64,000 nt of DNA from Chimaeribacter californicus (GTDB lineage: Bacteria; Pseudomonadota; Gammaproteobacteria; Enterobacterales; Enterobacteriaceae), in the NCBI RefSeq assembly GCF_002858675.1, contig NZ_PJZF01000016.1, forward strand, positions 57,461 through 121,460, given 5' to 3'. The stretch's first letter is position 1. Each line of letters starts with the position of its first letter. Positions 12,122 through 22,188 of the stretch are shown here, piece after piece. The translations under genes and the position numbers were made by a program. The notes under the pieces are model-generated. The model ran no database searches and was not told the origin of the DNA. It worked only from the letters and a program-made list of their open reading frames with translations.

Positions 12122-12937
12122 ATGTCGTCTGAAGAGTTAGAACAGGTCTGGAATTACATCAAATCAGAGGCGCGGGCGCTGGCTGATTGTGAACCGATGC
12201 TGGCCAGTTTCTTCCATGCAACATTGCTTAAACATGAAAACCTCGGCAGTGCCCTCAGTTATATTCTGGCCAATAAGCTGGGCAGCCCGATTATGCCTGC
12301 CATCGCCATCCGTGAAGTAGTGGAAGAGGCGTACCGTTCTGACGTGCAGATGACCCTCTCCGCCGCCCGTGACATCCTGGCGGTACGGTTGCGCGATCCG
12401 GCGGTGGATAAGTACTCCACGCCGCTGCTTTACCTGAAAGGCTTCCATGCGCTCCAGGCGTACCGCATCGGTAACTGGCTGTGGAAACAGAACCGTCAGG
12501 CGCTGGCGGTCTACTTCCAGAACCAGATTTCCGTTACCTTTGGCGTGGATATCCACCCGGCGGCCCGAATCGGTTGCGGCATCATGCTCGACCACGCAAC
12601 CGGCATTGTGATTGGGGAGACGGCGGTGGTGGAGAATGATGTTTCCATCCTGCAATCCGTCACGCTGGGCGGTACCGGCAAAACCAGCGGCGACCGTCAC
12701 CCGAAAATCCGTGAAGGGGTGATGATCGGCGCGGGCGCGAAAATCCTCGGCAATATTGAAGTCGGGCGCGGTGCGAAAATCGGTGCCGGCTCCGTGGTGC
12801 TGCACTCGGTGCCGGCGCATACCACAGCGGCCGGGGTTCCGGCGCGCATTGTCGGCCGGCCGGAAAGTGAGAAGCCTTCACTCGATATGGATCAACACTT
12901 TAACGGTGATGGGTTCGTCTACGGGGACGGGATTTAA
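12122..12937 (+). CDS. cysE: Serine O-acetyltransferase
   Basis: Makes O-acetylserine from serine and acetyl-CoA, the first committed step of cysteine synthesis, and is feedback-inhibited by cysteine. An all-helical N-terminal domain is followed by a left-handed beta-helix of hexapeptide repeats; IMLDHATGIVIGET holds the catalytic Asp-His pair. The C-terminal tail KPSLDMDQHFNG resembles the segment involved in cysteine synthase binding and inhibition. The ATG at 12122 (MSSEELEQVW) with AGGGGAAGG upstream matches E. coli and gives 271 residues; the open frame continues upstream to 12068. Confidence 0.96.
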   Translation: MSSEELEQVWNYIKSEARALADCEPMLASFFHATLLKHENLGSALSYILANKLGSPIMPAIAIREVVEEAYRSDVQMTLSAARDILAVRLRDPAVDKYSTPLLYLKGFHALQAYRIGNWLWKQNRQALAVYFQNQISVTFGVDIHPAARIGCGIMLDHATGIVIGETAVVENDVSILQSVTLGGTGKTSGDRHPKIREGVMIGAGAKILGNIEVGRGAKIGAGSVVLHSVPAHTTAAGVPARIVGRPESEKPSLDMDQHFNGDGFVYGDGI

Positions 12938-12961
12938 CCGCTTCCCGGTACCTCAGAAACG

Positions 12962-12988
12962 AAAAAAGCAGGCCTGGCCTGCTTTTTT
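12962..12988. terminator. Bidirectional terminator between cysE and trmL
   Basis: A-run, stem GCAGGCC / GGCCTGC with a 2-nt centre, then a run of six T. It serves the plus-strand gpsA-cysE message and, through the A-run, convergent trmL. Confidence 0.85.
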
Positions 12989-13004
12989 ATTGTCACAGCG
13001 ATAA

Positions 13005-13478
13005 TCAAGATTTAATCAGCGCCCCGGCGTAACCGAGCTGGCGCCACGCCTCATACACCACCACGGACACCGCATTCGACAGATTCATGCTGCGGCTGTT
13101 GGGCTGCATCGGAATCCGGATCTTCTGCCCGGCAGGCAGGGCATCCAGAATAGCAGCAGGCAAGCCACGGCTTTCCGGCCCGAACAACAGATAATCCCCG
13201 GGCTGATAACTTACCGCGCTGTGGGCGGGCGTGCCTTTGGTAGTCAGTGCAAACAGCCGGGCAGGCTGCTCCTGCTCCAGGAACTGGGCATAGTCGGCGT
13301 GTTTCTGGATAGACGCGTATTCATGGTAATCCAGCCCCGCACGACGCAGGCGTTTGTCGTCCCAGGGAAAGCCCAGCGGCTCAATCAGGTGTAAATGAAA
13401 ACCGGTATTAGCACATAAACGGATAATATTGCCGGTATTTGGTGGGATTTCAGGTTCAAATAAAACGATATTCAGCAT
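13005..13478 (-). CDS. trmL: tRNA (cytidine/uridine-2'-O-)-methyltransferase TrmL
   Basis: SPOUT-class enzyme methylating the ribose of the wobble base (position 34) of the two tRNA-Leu isoacceptors reading CAA and UAA type anticodons. The 157 residues show the knot motifs [11 protein letters not shown] and [23 protein letters not shown]. The N-terminal [20 protein letters not shown] is nearly invariant in the family. Single-gene unit between cysE and cpxA. Confidence 0.96.
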   Translation of the reverse strand: MLNIVLFEPEIPPNTGNIIRLCANTGFHLHLIEPLGFPWDDKRLRRAGLDYHEYASIQKHADYAQFLEQEQPARLFALTTKGTPAHSAVSYQPGDYLLFGPESRGLPAAILDALPAGQKIRIPMQPNSRSMNLSNAVSVVVYEAWRQLGYAGALIKS

Positions 13479-13516
13479 ACGCCCCCCAGAATTGAGGGGC
13501 GCAGAATACCAGAAAC

Positions 13517-14887
13517 TTAACGCAGGTGCAGCGGCAGCCAGATAATCAGGCGCAAGCCGCCGAGCGGGCTGTCATCGGCGCGTACCCAGCCACGATGCTG
13601 GGAAACGGCGGTTTCAACAATCGCCAGCCCCAGCCCGGTACCGCCTGATTCACGGTCGCGCGCTTCGTCAGTACGATAGAAGGGACGGAAAATCTGTTCC
13701 CGATCGGCCGGTGATACGCCGGGGCCGTCATCATCTACCGTAATGGTGATGCCTTCGTCGTCGCAGGCAAAGGCAACGGCAATGTGATGGTGGGAATAAC
13801 GCAGCGCATTACGCACGATATTCTCTAGTGCGCTGTCCAGCGCAGACGGATTGCCAATCAGCGTCCATGGGCCGGGCGGTGAGGTGATTTCCAGCTTTTT
13901 CCCAACCTGTTCTGCCTCAAATTGCGCATTTTCCAGTACGTCCGCCCACAGGGTATTTGCCTTCAGCGGTTCGCGCGCCAGTTCGTTTTTATGCTGGCTG
14001 CGTGATAACACCAATAGGTCATTGATCATGCTGTCCAGCCGGTGGGCTTCCATTTCAATACGCTCCAGCTCTTTGCCCTCGCCATGACGGCGACGCATCA
14101 GGGCTGTCGCCAGTTGCAGGCGCGTCAACGGGGTGCGCAATTCATGGGAGATGTCGGAGATCAGCCGTTGCTGGGCGGTGACCATTCTTTCCAGCGCGCT
14201 AACCATCTGGTTGAAGCTGGCACCGGTCGCCAGAAACTCCTGCGGGCCGGCTTCCAGCTCCGGGTGCTGTTTCAGGTTGCCGCGCGCCACATCATCTGCG
14301 GCATTCTTCAGCTTGCGCGCCGGTTTCGCCAGACTCCACGCCAGCCACAGCAGCAGCGGTGAGCTGATCAACATGGTGACAATCAGCAGCAGCAGCGGCC
14401 GGTCAAACATCAGGTTGATAAAATCAGACTGGGGGCTGTTGGCAGGGCGGATCAGGTAAAGCTGGTAGTTGTCTTCCCCATCACGAATCGAGAAGGGGCC
14501 GACCATTTCAACCCGGCCATATTTTTTCTTTTTCGGCCGATCGGCGTTATCTGACTGGCCAATAAAGTTACGTACGATCTGCATCTCGTTGCGCTGGGCG
14601 CCAATTACCCGCCCCTCGCTGGTAACCAGCAATAAGCGCTGGCCCGGCGGTGCCCATTTGTCGATGGCGCGGAACAGGCGCCGCCACCACATCAGGTCGT
14701 TGGCCGGGTCGCTGGCCAGTTCGGCTTCCACATGCTGTTCCAGCATCAGGCCCTGCCGCTGTTCACTCTCCAGCAGCGGGGTCAGCTGGCGGGAGTCCAG
14801 CTTGGGCACCATCAATACCAACATCAGCACCAGCGCCAGGGTAAACCAGAAAATGGCGAAGATTCGTGCTGTTAAGCTGTTGATCAT
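13517..14887 (-). CDS. cpxA: Sensor histidine kinase CpxA
   Basis: Inner-membrane sensor of envelope stress that phosphorylates or dephosphorylates CpxR. In order: TM1 (about 8-29), periplasmic domain with [19 protein letters not shown]2 (about 163-185), HAMP ([19 protein letters not shown]), HisKA with [14 protein letters not shown] holding the phosphorylated His, and an HATPase with N box [18 protein letters not shown] and [11 protein letters not shown]. The ATG at 14887 gives 456 residues and overlaps the CpxR stop by 2 bp within ATGA, indicating coupled translation; a longer frame to 14935 would lie inside cpxR. Confidence 0.97.
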   Translation of the reverse strand: MINSLTARIFAIFWFTLALVLMLVLMVPKLDSRQLTPLLESEQRQGLMLEQHVEAELASDPANDLMWWRRLFRAIDKWAPPGQRLLLVTSEGRVIGAQRNEMQIVRNFIGQSDNADRPKKKKYGRVEMVGPFSIRDGEDNYQLYLIRPANSPQSDFINLMFDRPLLLLIVTMLISSPLLLWLAWSLAKPARKLKNAADDVARGNLKQHPELEAGPQEFLATGASFNQMVSALERMVTAQQRLISDISHELRTPLTRLQLATALMRRRHGEGKELERIEMEAHRLDSMINDLLVLSRSQHKNELAREPLKANTLWADVLENAQFEAEQVGKKLEITSPPGPWTLIGNPSALDSALENIVRNALRYSHHHIAVAFACDDEGITITVDDDGPGVSPADREQIFRPFYRTDEARDRESGGTGLGLAIVETAVSQHRGWVRADDSPLGGLRLIIWLPLHLR

Positions 14888-15582
14888 GTTGCGGATACCA
14901 TCAGATAACCCCGGCCACGCAAGGTTTTGAACCACGGGTGCCCGTCTTTGCGTTCAGGCAGTTTGCGGCGCAAATTGGAGATATGCATATCAATGGCGCG
15001 GTCAAACGGTGTGAGGCGTTTGCCCAGTACTTCCTGGCTGAGATGCTCACGTGACACCACCTGGCCCAGATGCTGTGCCAGCAGATAGAGCAACGTGAAT
15101 TCGGTGCCGGTCAGATCAAGCACCTGATTTTCAAAACTGGCCTCCTGCCGCCCCGGGTTCAGCTGCAGGCAGTCCACTTGCAGGGTTGGCGCACCGCTTT
15201 CCCCATTCTGTTGCTGTTCACTCCAGTGTGAGCGGCGAAGAATGGCACGGATGCGGGCAACCAGCTCCCGGTCATTAAAGGGTTTCGGCAGGTAATCGTC
15301 TGCACCCAGCTCCAGGCCCAGCACCCGGTCCAGCTCGCTGCCGCGGGCCGTCAGCATGATCACCGGCGTCTGATGGTGCTGACGCAGCTCCTTCAGGGTA
15401 TCAATGCCGTTTTTCTTCGGCATCATGATGTCCAGCAGCAGCAGGTCAATGCTGCTGTCCAGTTGTTCCAGTGCCTGTTCGCCGTCATGGGCTACCACGA
15501 CGTCAAACCCTTCCATATCCAGCAGTTCTTTCAAAAGCGACGTGAGTTCACGGTCGTCATCGACTAAAAGGATTTTATTCAT
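14884..15582 (-). CDS. cpxR: Response regulator CpxR
   Basis: OmpR-family regulator of the envelope stress response. The receiver domain has the acidic pocket VDDD near the N-terminus, phospho-acceptor Asp51 in LLLLDIMMP, and Lys in LPKPFND; the winged helix covers residues 130-232 with TGTEFTLLYLLAQH and RAIDMHISNLRRKL. The ATG at 15582 (MNKILLVDDD) matches E. coli, gives 232 residues and has an AGAGGT site; 7 extra in-frame codons upstream are not used. Autoregulated through the CpxR box at 15635-15649. Confidence 0.97.
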   Translation of the reverse strand: MNKILLVDDDRELTSLLKELLDMEGFDVVVAHDGEQALEQLDSSIDLLLLDIMMPKKNGIDTLKELRQHHQTPVIMLTARGSELDRVLGLELGADDYLPKPFNDRELVARIRAILRRSHWSEQQQNGESGAPTLQVDCLQLNPGRQEASFENQVLDLTGTEFTLLYLLAQHLGQVVSREHLSQEVLGKRLTPFDRAIDMHISNLRRKLPERKDGHPWFKTLRGRGYLMVSAT

Positions 15583-15634
15583 TGTATTTACCTCTAGACG
15601 CAAAATACGTCATCAATTGTTGGCATTCCATGAC

Positions 15635-15649
15635 TTTACGAAGTTTTAC
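15635..15649. promoter_or_regulatory. CpxR box shared by cpxRA and cpxP
   Basis: Read on the minus strand it is GTAAA-ACTTC-GTAAA, a perfect match to the CpxR consensus GTAAA-N5-GTAAA. It lies 53 bp upstream of cpxR and 85 bp upstream of cpxP, so phosphorylated CpxR should activate both directions. Confidence 0.9.
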
Positions 15650-15733
15650 ATGCACTGACGCATGTTTGCAGCTGCATCACTACACTGGTTCACATTGAAT
15701 AACGAATCGTGAACGGCACCAGGAGTTTTTTAG

Positions 15734-16264
15734 ATGCAAAAGGTAACTGCGTTAGTGTTGGCCACCCTGTTGCCGCTCTCTGCGGGTATGGCACAGGCCG
15801 CTGAGACAACGACCAGTGAACCTGCCTGGAACCATAACGAATCCATGCTGAAACATGGGTATGTTAACAACGAATTAATGTTTGATGGCGTCAGTCTCAC
15901 GGAAGAACAACGCCAGCAGATGCGTGATTTAATGCACCAGGCACGTCGTGATATGCCCCGTATCAATGTAGCTGAAATGGAAACCATGCATAGGCTGATC
16001 ACTGCGAAGAACTTTGATCAGGCTGCTGTTGAGGCCCAGGCCGAAAAAATGGCGCAGGAGCAGGTTGCCCGCCAGGTCGAGATGGCCCGGGTACGTAACC
16101 TGATGTACAACCTGCTGACCGATGACCAGAAAACGGTGTTGGCGCAGAAGCACCAGCAACGTATGGATCAACTGCAAAGAATGCAGCAAGTGCAACAGCA
16201 AAATGCGCAACGCATGAATGATTTGCAACCCACTTCTGCCCAGAAGCTGAGTACCAAAGAGTAG
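15734..16264 (+). CDS. cpxP: Periplasmic adaptor/inhibitor CpxP
   Basis: Periplasmic protein that damps CpxA signalling and delivers misfolded proteins to DegP. Signal peptide of about 22 residues (cut after AQA). The mature chain has the two LTxxQ motifs of the Spy/CpxP family: LTEEQ at 55-59 and LTDDQ at 128-132, separated by long helices. The tail is rich in Gln and Met. An AGGAG site sits 8-9 bases before the ATG. Divergent from cpxRA and under the shared CpxR box. Confidence 0.96.
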   Translation: MQKVTALVLATLLPLSAGMAQAAETTTSEPAWNHNESMLKHGYVNNELMFDGVSLTEEQRQQMRDLMHQARRDMPRINVAEMETMHRLITAKNFDQAAVEAQAEKMAQEQVARQVEMARVRNLMYNLLTDDQKTVLAQKHQQRMDQLQRMQQVQQQNAQRMNDLQPTSAQKLSTKE

Positions 16265-16303
16265 TACCCTGTTTTTCCTTGCCATAGACACCATCCCTGT
16301 CTT

Positions 16304-16329
16304 CCCCACCGAAAGGTGGGGTTTTTTTT
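16304..16329 (+). terminator. Terminator after cpxP
   Basis: Stem CCCCACC / GGTGGGG with a GAAA tetraloop followed by eight T. Confidence 0.92.
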
Positions 16330-16550
16330 GCCGGTGCCACAGGAATTTTCTTCCTGACTTATCACAGTAGTCATACTGTTTTACGCTGTGTCAGCGTCCC
16401 GGCAGCACGGGGCGGGTGTTGCCATTCGGAGGATAAGCGCACGAAGGGCGGTTCTTTTTATCCATCTGATGGAGTTAGGAATAGTGCTATTCTTATAGCA
16501 TCAATGTGCTGCAGAAAAAGGTATGATAATCCTGCAGCGTGTTGGCGTTC

Positions 16551-16631
16551 AGCGCCGGTTCGGATGCGCACGCACGCTTCATTACCCAGGACACCTGCCT
16601 GTCGTTAGCGCAGGAACGGCAAGGACATTAA
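16551..16631 (+). pseudogene. fieF: Probable relic of the 3' end of fieF (cation efflux pump)
   Basis: In E. coli fieF lies exactly here, between cpxP and pfkA, on this strand. No intact 300-residue gene is present. Reading QRRF from 16550 and then, after a shift of frame, DAHARFITQDTCLSLAQERQGH ending at TAA 16629-16631 resembles the FieF C-terminus (RRFPG..., IIHQDPCSVVP, then an ERQG-like end). Only these 27 or so codons look related; upstream, 16330-16550 has no recognisable FieF sequence and no gene I can support. The match is by eye and short, so it remains tentative. Confidence 0.42.
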
Positions 16632-16725
16632 GAAAATCAGGCCAGTTTTCACCAGGAAAAGTTTTTGGATGCCGATTATTGAACAGCCTTGCAACAAGCG
16701 GTGGATTACCCCGCGATAGAGTGAC

Positions 16726-16759
16726 CTGAATCAATTCAGCCTGGGCTTTTTGTTATACT
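16726..16759 (+). promoter_or_regulatory. pfkA promoter with Cra (FruR) operator
   Basis: CTGAATCAATTCAG at 16726-16739 is a perfect palindrome close to the Cra consensus TGAAWCGWTTCA, and TATACT at 16754-16759 is a good -10 element. The operator covers the -35 position, consistent with Cra repression of pfkA known from E. coli. Two further -10-like hexamers (TATACT near 16788, TATAAT near 16806) lie closer to the gene. Confidence 0.75.
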
Positions 16760-16862
16760 ATCGCTGACCCAAGACCGGTTCATTTTCTATACTGCCCGGC
16801 GCACGTATAATCGGCGGAATAAGCATTTTTAAGAAATTGCATCTACAAGTTCAGAGGTAGTC

Positions 16863-17825
16863 ATGATCAAAAAAATTGGTGTACTGACGAGTGGCGGCGA
16901 CGCCCCAGGTATGAATGCTGCGATCCGTGGTGTTGTGCGTGCCGCATTGACCGAAGGGTTGGAAGTTTACGGGGTTTATGACGGCTACCTCGGCTTGTAC
17001 GAAGATCGCATGGAGAAGCTGGACCGCTACAGCGTGTCCGATATGATCAACCGGGGCGGTACTTTCCTGGGCTCCGCACGCTTCCCTGAGTTCCGTGATG
17101 AAGCGGTTCGCGCCAAAGCTATTGAGAACATGAAAAAACGCGGTATTGACGCGTTGGTGGTCATCGGCGGTGATGGCTCTTACATGGGGGCAAAACGCCT
17201 GACTGAAATGGGCTTCCCCTGCATCGGTTTGCCGGGCACCATCGATAATGACGTGGCGGGTACTGATTACACCATCGGCTACTTTACCGCCTTGGAAACC
17301 GTGGTAGAGGCCATTGACCGCCTGCGTGACACCTCCTCTTCTCACCAGCGCATTTCGATTGTTGAAGTAATGGGGCGTTACTGTGGTGACCTGACCCTGG
17401 CCGCAGCCATTGCCGGTGGGTGTGAGTTCATCGTGCTGCCGGAAGTGGAGTTTACCCGCGACGATCTGGTTGAAGAGATTAAAGCCGGCATCGCCAAAGG
17501 GAAGAAACACGCCATTGTGGCGATCACGGAGCACATCTGTGACATCGACGAGCTGGCGCGTCATATTGAGAGTGAAACCAAGCGTGAAACCCGCGCCACA
17601 GTGCTGGGCCATATTCAGCGTGGCGGTGCGCCGGTCGCTTATGACCGCATCCTGGCTTCCCGCATGGGCGCATACTCTATTGAGTTACTGCTTCAGGGCT
17701 ACGGCGGCCGTTGCGTCGGTATTCAGAATGAGAAGCTGGTTCACCATGACATCATTGATGCCATCGAAAACATGAAGCGGCCTTTCAAATCTGACTGGCT
17801 GGATACGGCAAAAAAACTCTACTGA
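16863..17825 (+). CDS. pfkA: ATP-dependent 6-phosphofructokinase I
   Basis: Phosphorylates fructose-6-phosphate, the main control point of glycolysis; ADP activates and PEP inhibits the enzyme. The 320 residues equal the E. coli length. ATP site [18 protein letters not shown] and [10 protein letters not shown]; catalytic [16 protein letters not shown] with the base Asp127; effector/substrate residues in [21 protein letters not shown] just before the ATG is the ribosome site. Under Cra control (see promoter). Confidence 0.98.
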   Translation: MIKKIGVLTSGGDAPGMNAAIRGVVRAALTEGLEVYGVYDGYLGLYEDRMEKLDRYSVSDMINRGGTFLGSARFPEFRDEAVRAKAIENMKKRGIDALVVIGGDGSYMGAKRLTEMGFPCIGLPGTIDNDVAGTDYTIGYFTALETVVEAIDRLRDTSSSHQRISIVEVMGRYCGDLTLAAAIAGGCEFIVLPEVEFTRDDLVEEIKAGIAKGKKHAIVAITEHICDIDELARHIESETKRETRATVLGHIQRGGAPVAYDRILASRMGAYSIELLLQGYGGRCVGIQNEKLVHHDIIDAIENMKRPFKSDWLDTAKKLY

Positions 17826-17838
17826 TCTGATGTCGCTG

Positions 17839-17867
17839 AAAAAACCTCCCATCGGGAGGTTTTTTTT
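17839..17867 (+). terminator. Terminator after pfkA
   Basis: A-run, stem CCTCCC / GGGAGG with an ATC loop and a run of eight T. Confidence 0.92.
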
Positions 17868-17997
17868 CGCCTTCAAATGCTTATTCCAAAAAAACATAGT
17901 CGCTATCTTTTTATTCTTTAATCCTTGCGGGGGTTTCTGGCAGGCTGGAGGCCAGAATAAAACACGTCGCAATGATCGAAACCGGGAGAGCGTAACA

Positions 17998-18987
17998 ATG
18001 CGTAAATGGGGAGTAGGACTGGCACTGATGCTGGCAGCAACAAGCACCTTGGCAAAAGATATTCAATTGCTTAACGTTTCTTACGACCCAACGCGGGAGT
18101 TCTACCAGGAATATAATCAGGCCTTCACCAAATACTGGCAGCAGAAAACCGGCGATCACGTCACGGTGCGCCAGTCACATGGCGGTTCCGGTAAGCAGGC
18201 CACCTCGGTAATCAACGGCATTGATGCGGACGTGGTAACACTGGCTCTCGCCTATGATGTAGACGCGATTGCTGAGCGTGGCCGTATTGATAAAGCGTGG
18301 ATAAAACGCCTGCCGGACAATTCCGCCCCTTATACCTCCACCATCGTTTTCCTGGTGCGTAAAGGTAACCCGAAACAGATTCACGACTGGCCGGATTTAA
18401 TTAAACCCGGCGTATCCGTGATTACCCCGAACCCGAAAACCTCCGGCGGCGCACGCTGGAACTACCTGGCGGCCTGGGGTTACGCGTTGCACCACAACAA
18501 CAATGACAAGACCAAAGCACAGGATTTCGTGAAGGCACTGTATAAAAATGTGGAAGTGCTGGATTCCGGTGCCCGCGGTGCCACCAATACCTTTGTGGAG
18601 CGTGGTATGGGTGATGTGCTGATCGCCTGGGAAAATGAAGCCCAACTGGCGGTGAAAGAGCTGGGTAAAGATAAGTTTGATATCGTGACGCCAAGCGAAT
18701 CCATTCTGGCGGAGCCTACGGTTTCCGTGGTTGACCGCATTGTGGACCGCCGCAACACCCGCGAAGTGGCGGAAGGCTACCTGAAATATCTCTATAGCCC
18801 GGAAGGCCAGACAATTGCCGCACAGAACTACTACCGCCCGCGCGATCCGGCGATTGCGGCCAAATTTGCCAACGATTTCCCGAAACTGAAACTGTTTACC
18901 GTGGATGACGTGGCCGGCGGCTGGGCTGAAGCGCAGAAAACGCACTTCGCGACCGGGGCTATCTTTGACCAGATTACCCGCCGCTGA
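17998..18987 (+). CDS. sbp: Sulfate-binding periplasmic protein
   Basis: Captures sulfate (and thiosulfate) for the CysTWA importer. The ATG at 17998 starts a clean signal peptide ([19 protein letters not shown], cut before KDIQ) and gives 329 residues, as in E. coli; the open frame from 17830 runs through the pfkA terminator and is not real. Ligand-site motifs: [38 protein letters not shown], and GRGATNTF-like [12 protein letters not shown]. CysB control is likely by homology, but I did not identify a site. In E. coli cdh follows; here the next gene is tpiA. Confidence 0.96.
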   Translation: MRKWGVGLALMLAATSTLAKDIQLLNVSYDPTREFYQEYNQAFTKYWQQKTGDHVTVRQSHGGSGKQATSVINGIDADVVTLALAYDVDAIAERGRIDKAWIKRLPDNSAPYTSTIVFLVRKGNPKQIHDWPDLIKPGVSVITPNPKTSGGARWNYLAAWGYALHHNNNDKTKAQDFVKALYKNVEVLDSGARGATNTFVERGMGDVLIAWENEAQLAVKELGKDKFDIVTPSESILAEPTVSVVDRIVDRRNTREVAEGYLKYLYSPEGQTIAAQNYYRPRDPAIAAKFANDFPKLKLFTVDDVAGGWAEAQKTHFATGAIFDQITRR

Positions 18988-19023
18988 GTCTTTCAAGGCG
19001 ATAAACCCTGTATTCCGCGCAAT

Positions 19024-19051
19024 AAAAAACCCCGCCAGGCGGGGTTTTTTT
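19024..19051. terminator. Bidirectional terminator between sbp and tpiA
   Basis: A-run, stem CCCCGC / GCGGGG around CAG, then seven T; suits both convergent genes. Confidence 0.88.
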
Positions 19052-19072
19052 ATGGGCAAACGGCGTGGATGA

Positions 19073-19873
<801 letters not shown>

Positions 19874-19967
19874 CTAAAATGACTGCCTTACAGGCAATTT
19901 ACCTGCCGACCAGTATAGAGATCATTACCGTAAAAGGCTTTGCTTTTTGTCATGGTTAGCCGCGTGC

Positions 19968-20573
19968 TTACGGCTCCGAAAGCGCCAGTTTCACCGGTTC
20001 TACGGCGAACGTCAGCCCCTTCTCCCCGTTATCCGACACCACATAGCGGATAGCGCCGACCTGATGCTGGTAAAATTGCGCGCCCTTGCCGGCCTCCAGC
20101 AGTTCCGCCACCCGGGCGGTACTCTGTTCGACGTTCAGCGCCGGTTCGAATTCACGCATCAGCGCCGCCATATAACTGATGGCGGTAGCCCGCGCGGCTT
20201 TTTCTTCGTTACCCTGAATCGGCAGATAGGTCACCTGCATGGTTTTGATTTTGCCGGTGCCTTTCTCCAGTGCGGTCGATGCATAGAGATTCTCATTGAT
20301 TTTACTGGCGGCACGCGTCAGTACCGCGTTGGGTTCTTTGTCCGGAATAGAACGGAATTCGTTAATCGGTAGTGACGGGTTCTGGCCGTTATAGGTTTCG
20401 CGGAATTTCACCACCGTCATGTCAAACGTGGGTGCGCCATTCAACAGGTACGGTGCTTTGGGCATCTCACTACCCAGGGTGCTGCGCCCGGCGTCGGGGG
20501 GATCGGCCACCGCGCGGGGCAGGGCACTCACGGCCAGCAGGGCCGCCAGAATCGGAATCAGAGGTCTTTTCAT
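19968..20573 (-). CDS. yiiQ: YiiQ, DUF1454 family periplasmic protein
   Basis: Function unknown. Signal peptide MKRPLIPILAALLAVSALPRAVA (about 23 residues) followed by a soluble domain with FDMTVVKFRETYN, LTRAASKINENLYASTAL and AISYMAALMREFEP, matching E. coli YiiQ in size and position next to tpiA. Transcribed in the same direction as tpiA but 127 bp upstream. Confidence 0.88.
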   Translation of the reverse strand: MKRPLIPILAALLAVSALPRAVADPPDAGRSTLGSEMPKAPYLLNGAPTFDMTVVKFRETYNGQNPSLPINEFRSIPDKEPNAVLTRAASKINENLYASTALEKGTGKIKTMQVTYLPIQGNEEKAARATAISYMAALMREFEPALNVEQSTARVAELLEAGKGAQFYQHQVGAIRYVVSDNGEKGLTFAVEPVKLALSEP

Positions 20574-20709
20574 TATGTCGTATACATCGCGGAAGTCTGT
20601 GCCCGATTAAAACGGTATTCAGGGGTAAAAGTCAAAAAAGCGGCGCGGTACTGCCGGGGTGAGTGGGCGTGGGGTACACTGGCGCTCGGTGTGCATAAGG
20701 AGAATGATA

Positions 20710-21132
20710 ATGACATTGCAGGCGTGGGGATTTTCTTTTCGCGGCCGTCTGGGGCGGCGGGATTTTTGGGTATGGCTGGTGCTCTGGCTGGTGGTGATGG
20801 GCGCGGCCTTTCTGGCCGCTGACCGGCGCTGGGTAGAGATTCAGTCGGCGGCGTTTCTGATCGTTTTTCTGCTGTGGCCCACCTCGGCGGTGCTGGTAAA
20901 GCGTTTGCACGATCGTAACCGTGCCGGTGGGTGGGCGTTTTTGCTGATTCTGGCCTGGGTACTGGCGGCCGGAAACTGGCAGATGTTGCCGTCGTTAGCA
21001 TCATGGACACTGGGCCGCCTGCTGCCGTCCGTGATTTTTGTGCTGATGCTGGTGGAGTGCGGGTTTATGCCGGGCACGCCGGACAACAACCGCTTCGGCC
21101 CCCCGGCTGAGCCGGTGCGTTACCGGTTATAG
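20710..21132 (+). CDS. yiiR: YiiR, DUF805 inner-membrane protein
   Basis: Small polytopic membrane protein of unknown function. The 140 residues start WGFSFRGRLGRRDFWVW, the usual DUF805 opening, followed by about four hydrophobic segments (VLWLVVMGAAFLA, AAFLIVFLLWPTSAVL, AFLLILAWVLAAG, LLPSVIFVLMLV) and the conserved KRLHDRNRAGGW loop. The ATG at 20710 is chosen because AAGGAG lies 7 bases upstream; the ATG at 20704 sits on top of that site. Divergent from yiiQ, convergent with fpr. Confidence 0.87.
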   Translation: MTLQAWGFSFRGRLGRRDFWVWLVLWLVVMGAAFLAADRRWVEIQSAAFLIVFLLWPTSAVLVKRLHDRNRAGGWAFLLILAWVLAAGNWQMLPSLASWTLGRLLPSVIFVLMLVECGFMPGTPDNNRFGPPAEPVRYRL

Positions 21133-21150
21133 ACAGGTGGCCGGGGCCGG

Positions 21151-21897
21151 TTACCAGTAGTGCTCACTGGTGATATGGCCCGGTTTGCGGCGCAGGTGTT
21201 TGCGCATGTCGCGGCTCTCTTTCAGCACCTGCTGCGTGTCGCGCACCATCTGCGGGTTACCGCACAGCATGATGTGGCTGCTTTCCGCGTCCATAGGCAC
21301 GCCTACCGCCGCTTCTAACTCGCCGCTCTCAATCAGCGCCGGTACGCGCCCGGTCAGGGAGCCGGGTACGGTTTCGCGGCTCACCACTGTCTGAATTTTT
21401 AATTTGCCGTTCAGGCGCTGCTGGAGCTGCTGCATCAGCGGCAGGTAGCTGAGATCGCGCGCATAACGGGCGGCATGCACCAGGACGATATGCTCAAAGC
21501 GGTCCAGATCTTTGCCCTCCTGCAAAATCGAGAGATAGGGGCCGATGGCGGTGCCGGTGGCCAGCATCCACAGCGTCCGGCATTCAGGCACTTCGTCGAG
21601 CACGAAGAAACCGGCCGCCTCTTTCGTCACCATCAATTCATCACCGGGCTGTAATGCATGCAGTTTTGGGCTGAGTTTGCCCTCCGGCACCGTCACCAGA
21701 TAAAACTCCAGGTTCTCATCGCTGGGCGCATTCACATAGGAGTAGGCACGCTGTACGCGTTCGCCCTCTATTTCCAGCGCCAGTTTGGCAAATTGCCCGG
21801 CGGTGAAGGCATCGACCGGCGCATTGACCTGAATGCTGAAGAGGCCGTCTGTCCAGTGTTCCACGTGCGTGACCTTTCCTGTTACCCACTCTGCCAT
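21151..21897 (-). CDS. fpr: Ferredoxin/flavodoxin-NADP+ reductase
   Basis: FAD enzyme passing electrons from NADPH to flavodoxin or ferredoxin, supplying radical-SAM and repair reactions under oxidative stress. The 248 residues equal E. coli Fpr. FAD-binding RAYSYVNAP, NADP-binding LATGTAIGPYLSIL and LCGNPQMVRDT, and the terminal HYW with the aromatic stacking on FAD. SoxS control is expected from E. coli; I did not find a convincing box. Confidence 0.97.
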   Translation of the reverse strand: MAEWVTGKVTHVEHWTDGLFSIQVNAPVDAFTAGQFAKLALEIEGERVQRAYSYVNAPSDENLEFYLVTVPEGKLSPKLHALQPGDELMVTKEAAGFFVLDEVPECRTLWMLATGTAIGPYLSILQEGKDLDRFEHIVLVHAARYARDLSYLPLMQQLQQRLNGKLKIQTVVSRETVPGSLTGRVPALIESGELEAAVGVPMDAESSHIMLCGNPQMVRDTQQVLKESRDMRKHLRRKPGHITSEHYW

Positions 21898-22188
21898 AGT
21901 GTCAGTGCTCCTGTTGGTTATCGGGTGGCCGCTCTGCGGCACGCTGCATCCTGTGACCCGATGGTAGGTGATCTTTCTGTGAACAATTATCGATTAAATG
22001 GGATTGGCGCACCGGAGGGGTGGTCAGCGTACAGCACGCTTTACGCTGCTGGAGCGGCCGCCTGCCAGGGCGGATGAAACCCGATCGCTGCAAAGTTTTA
22101 ACAATAGCCGCAGTTTTGGTAGCGTACCGCCCACTTTCCCGGCCGGCGGTGTGCCGTTATCCTGGCTTTGTTTATTACCCTGAAAACC

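Noticed and set aside
16523..16729. 68-codon open frame between cpxP and pfkA
   Set aside because: It runs through the probable fieF relic and the Cra operator; no ribosome site and no known family.
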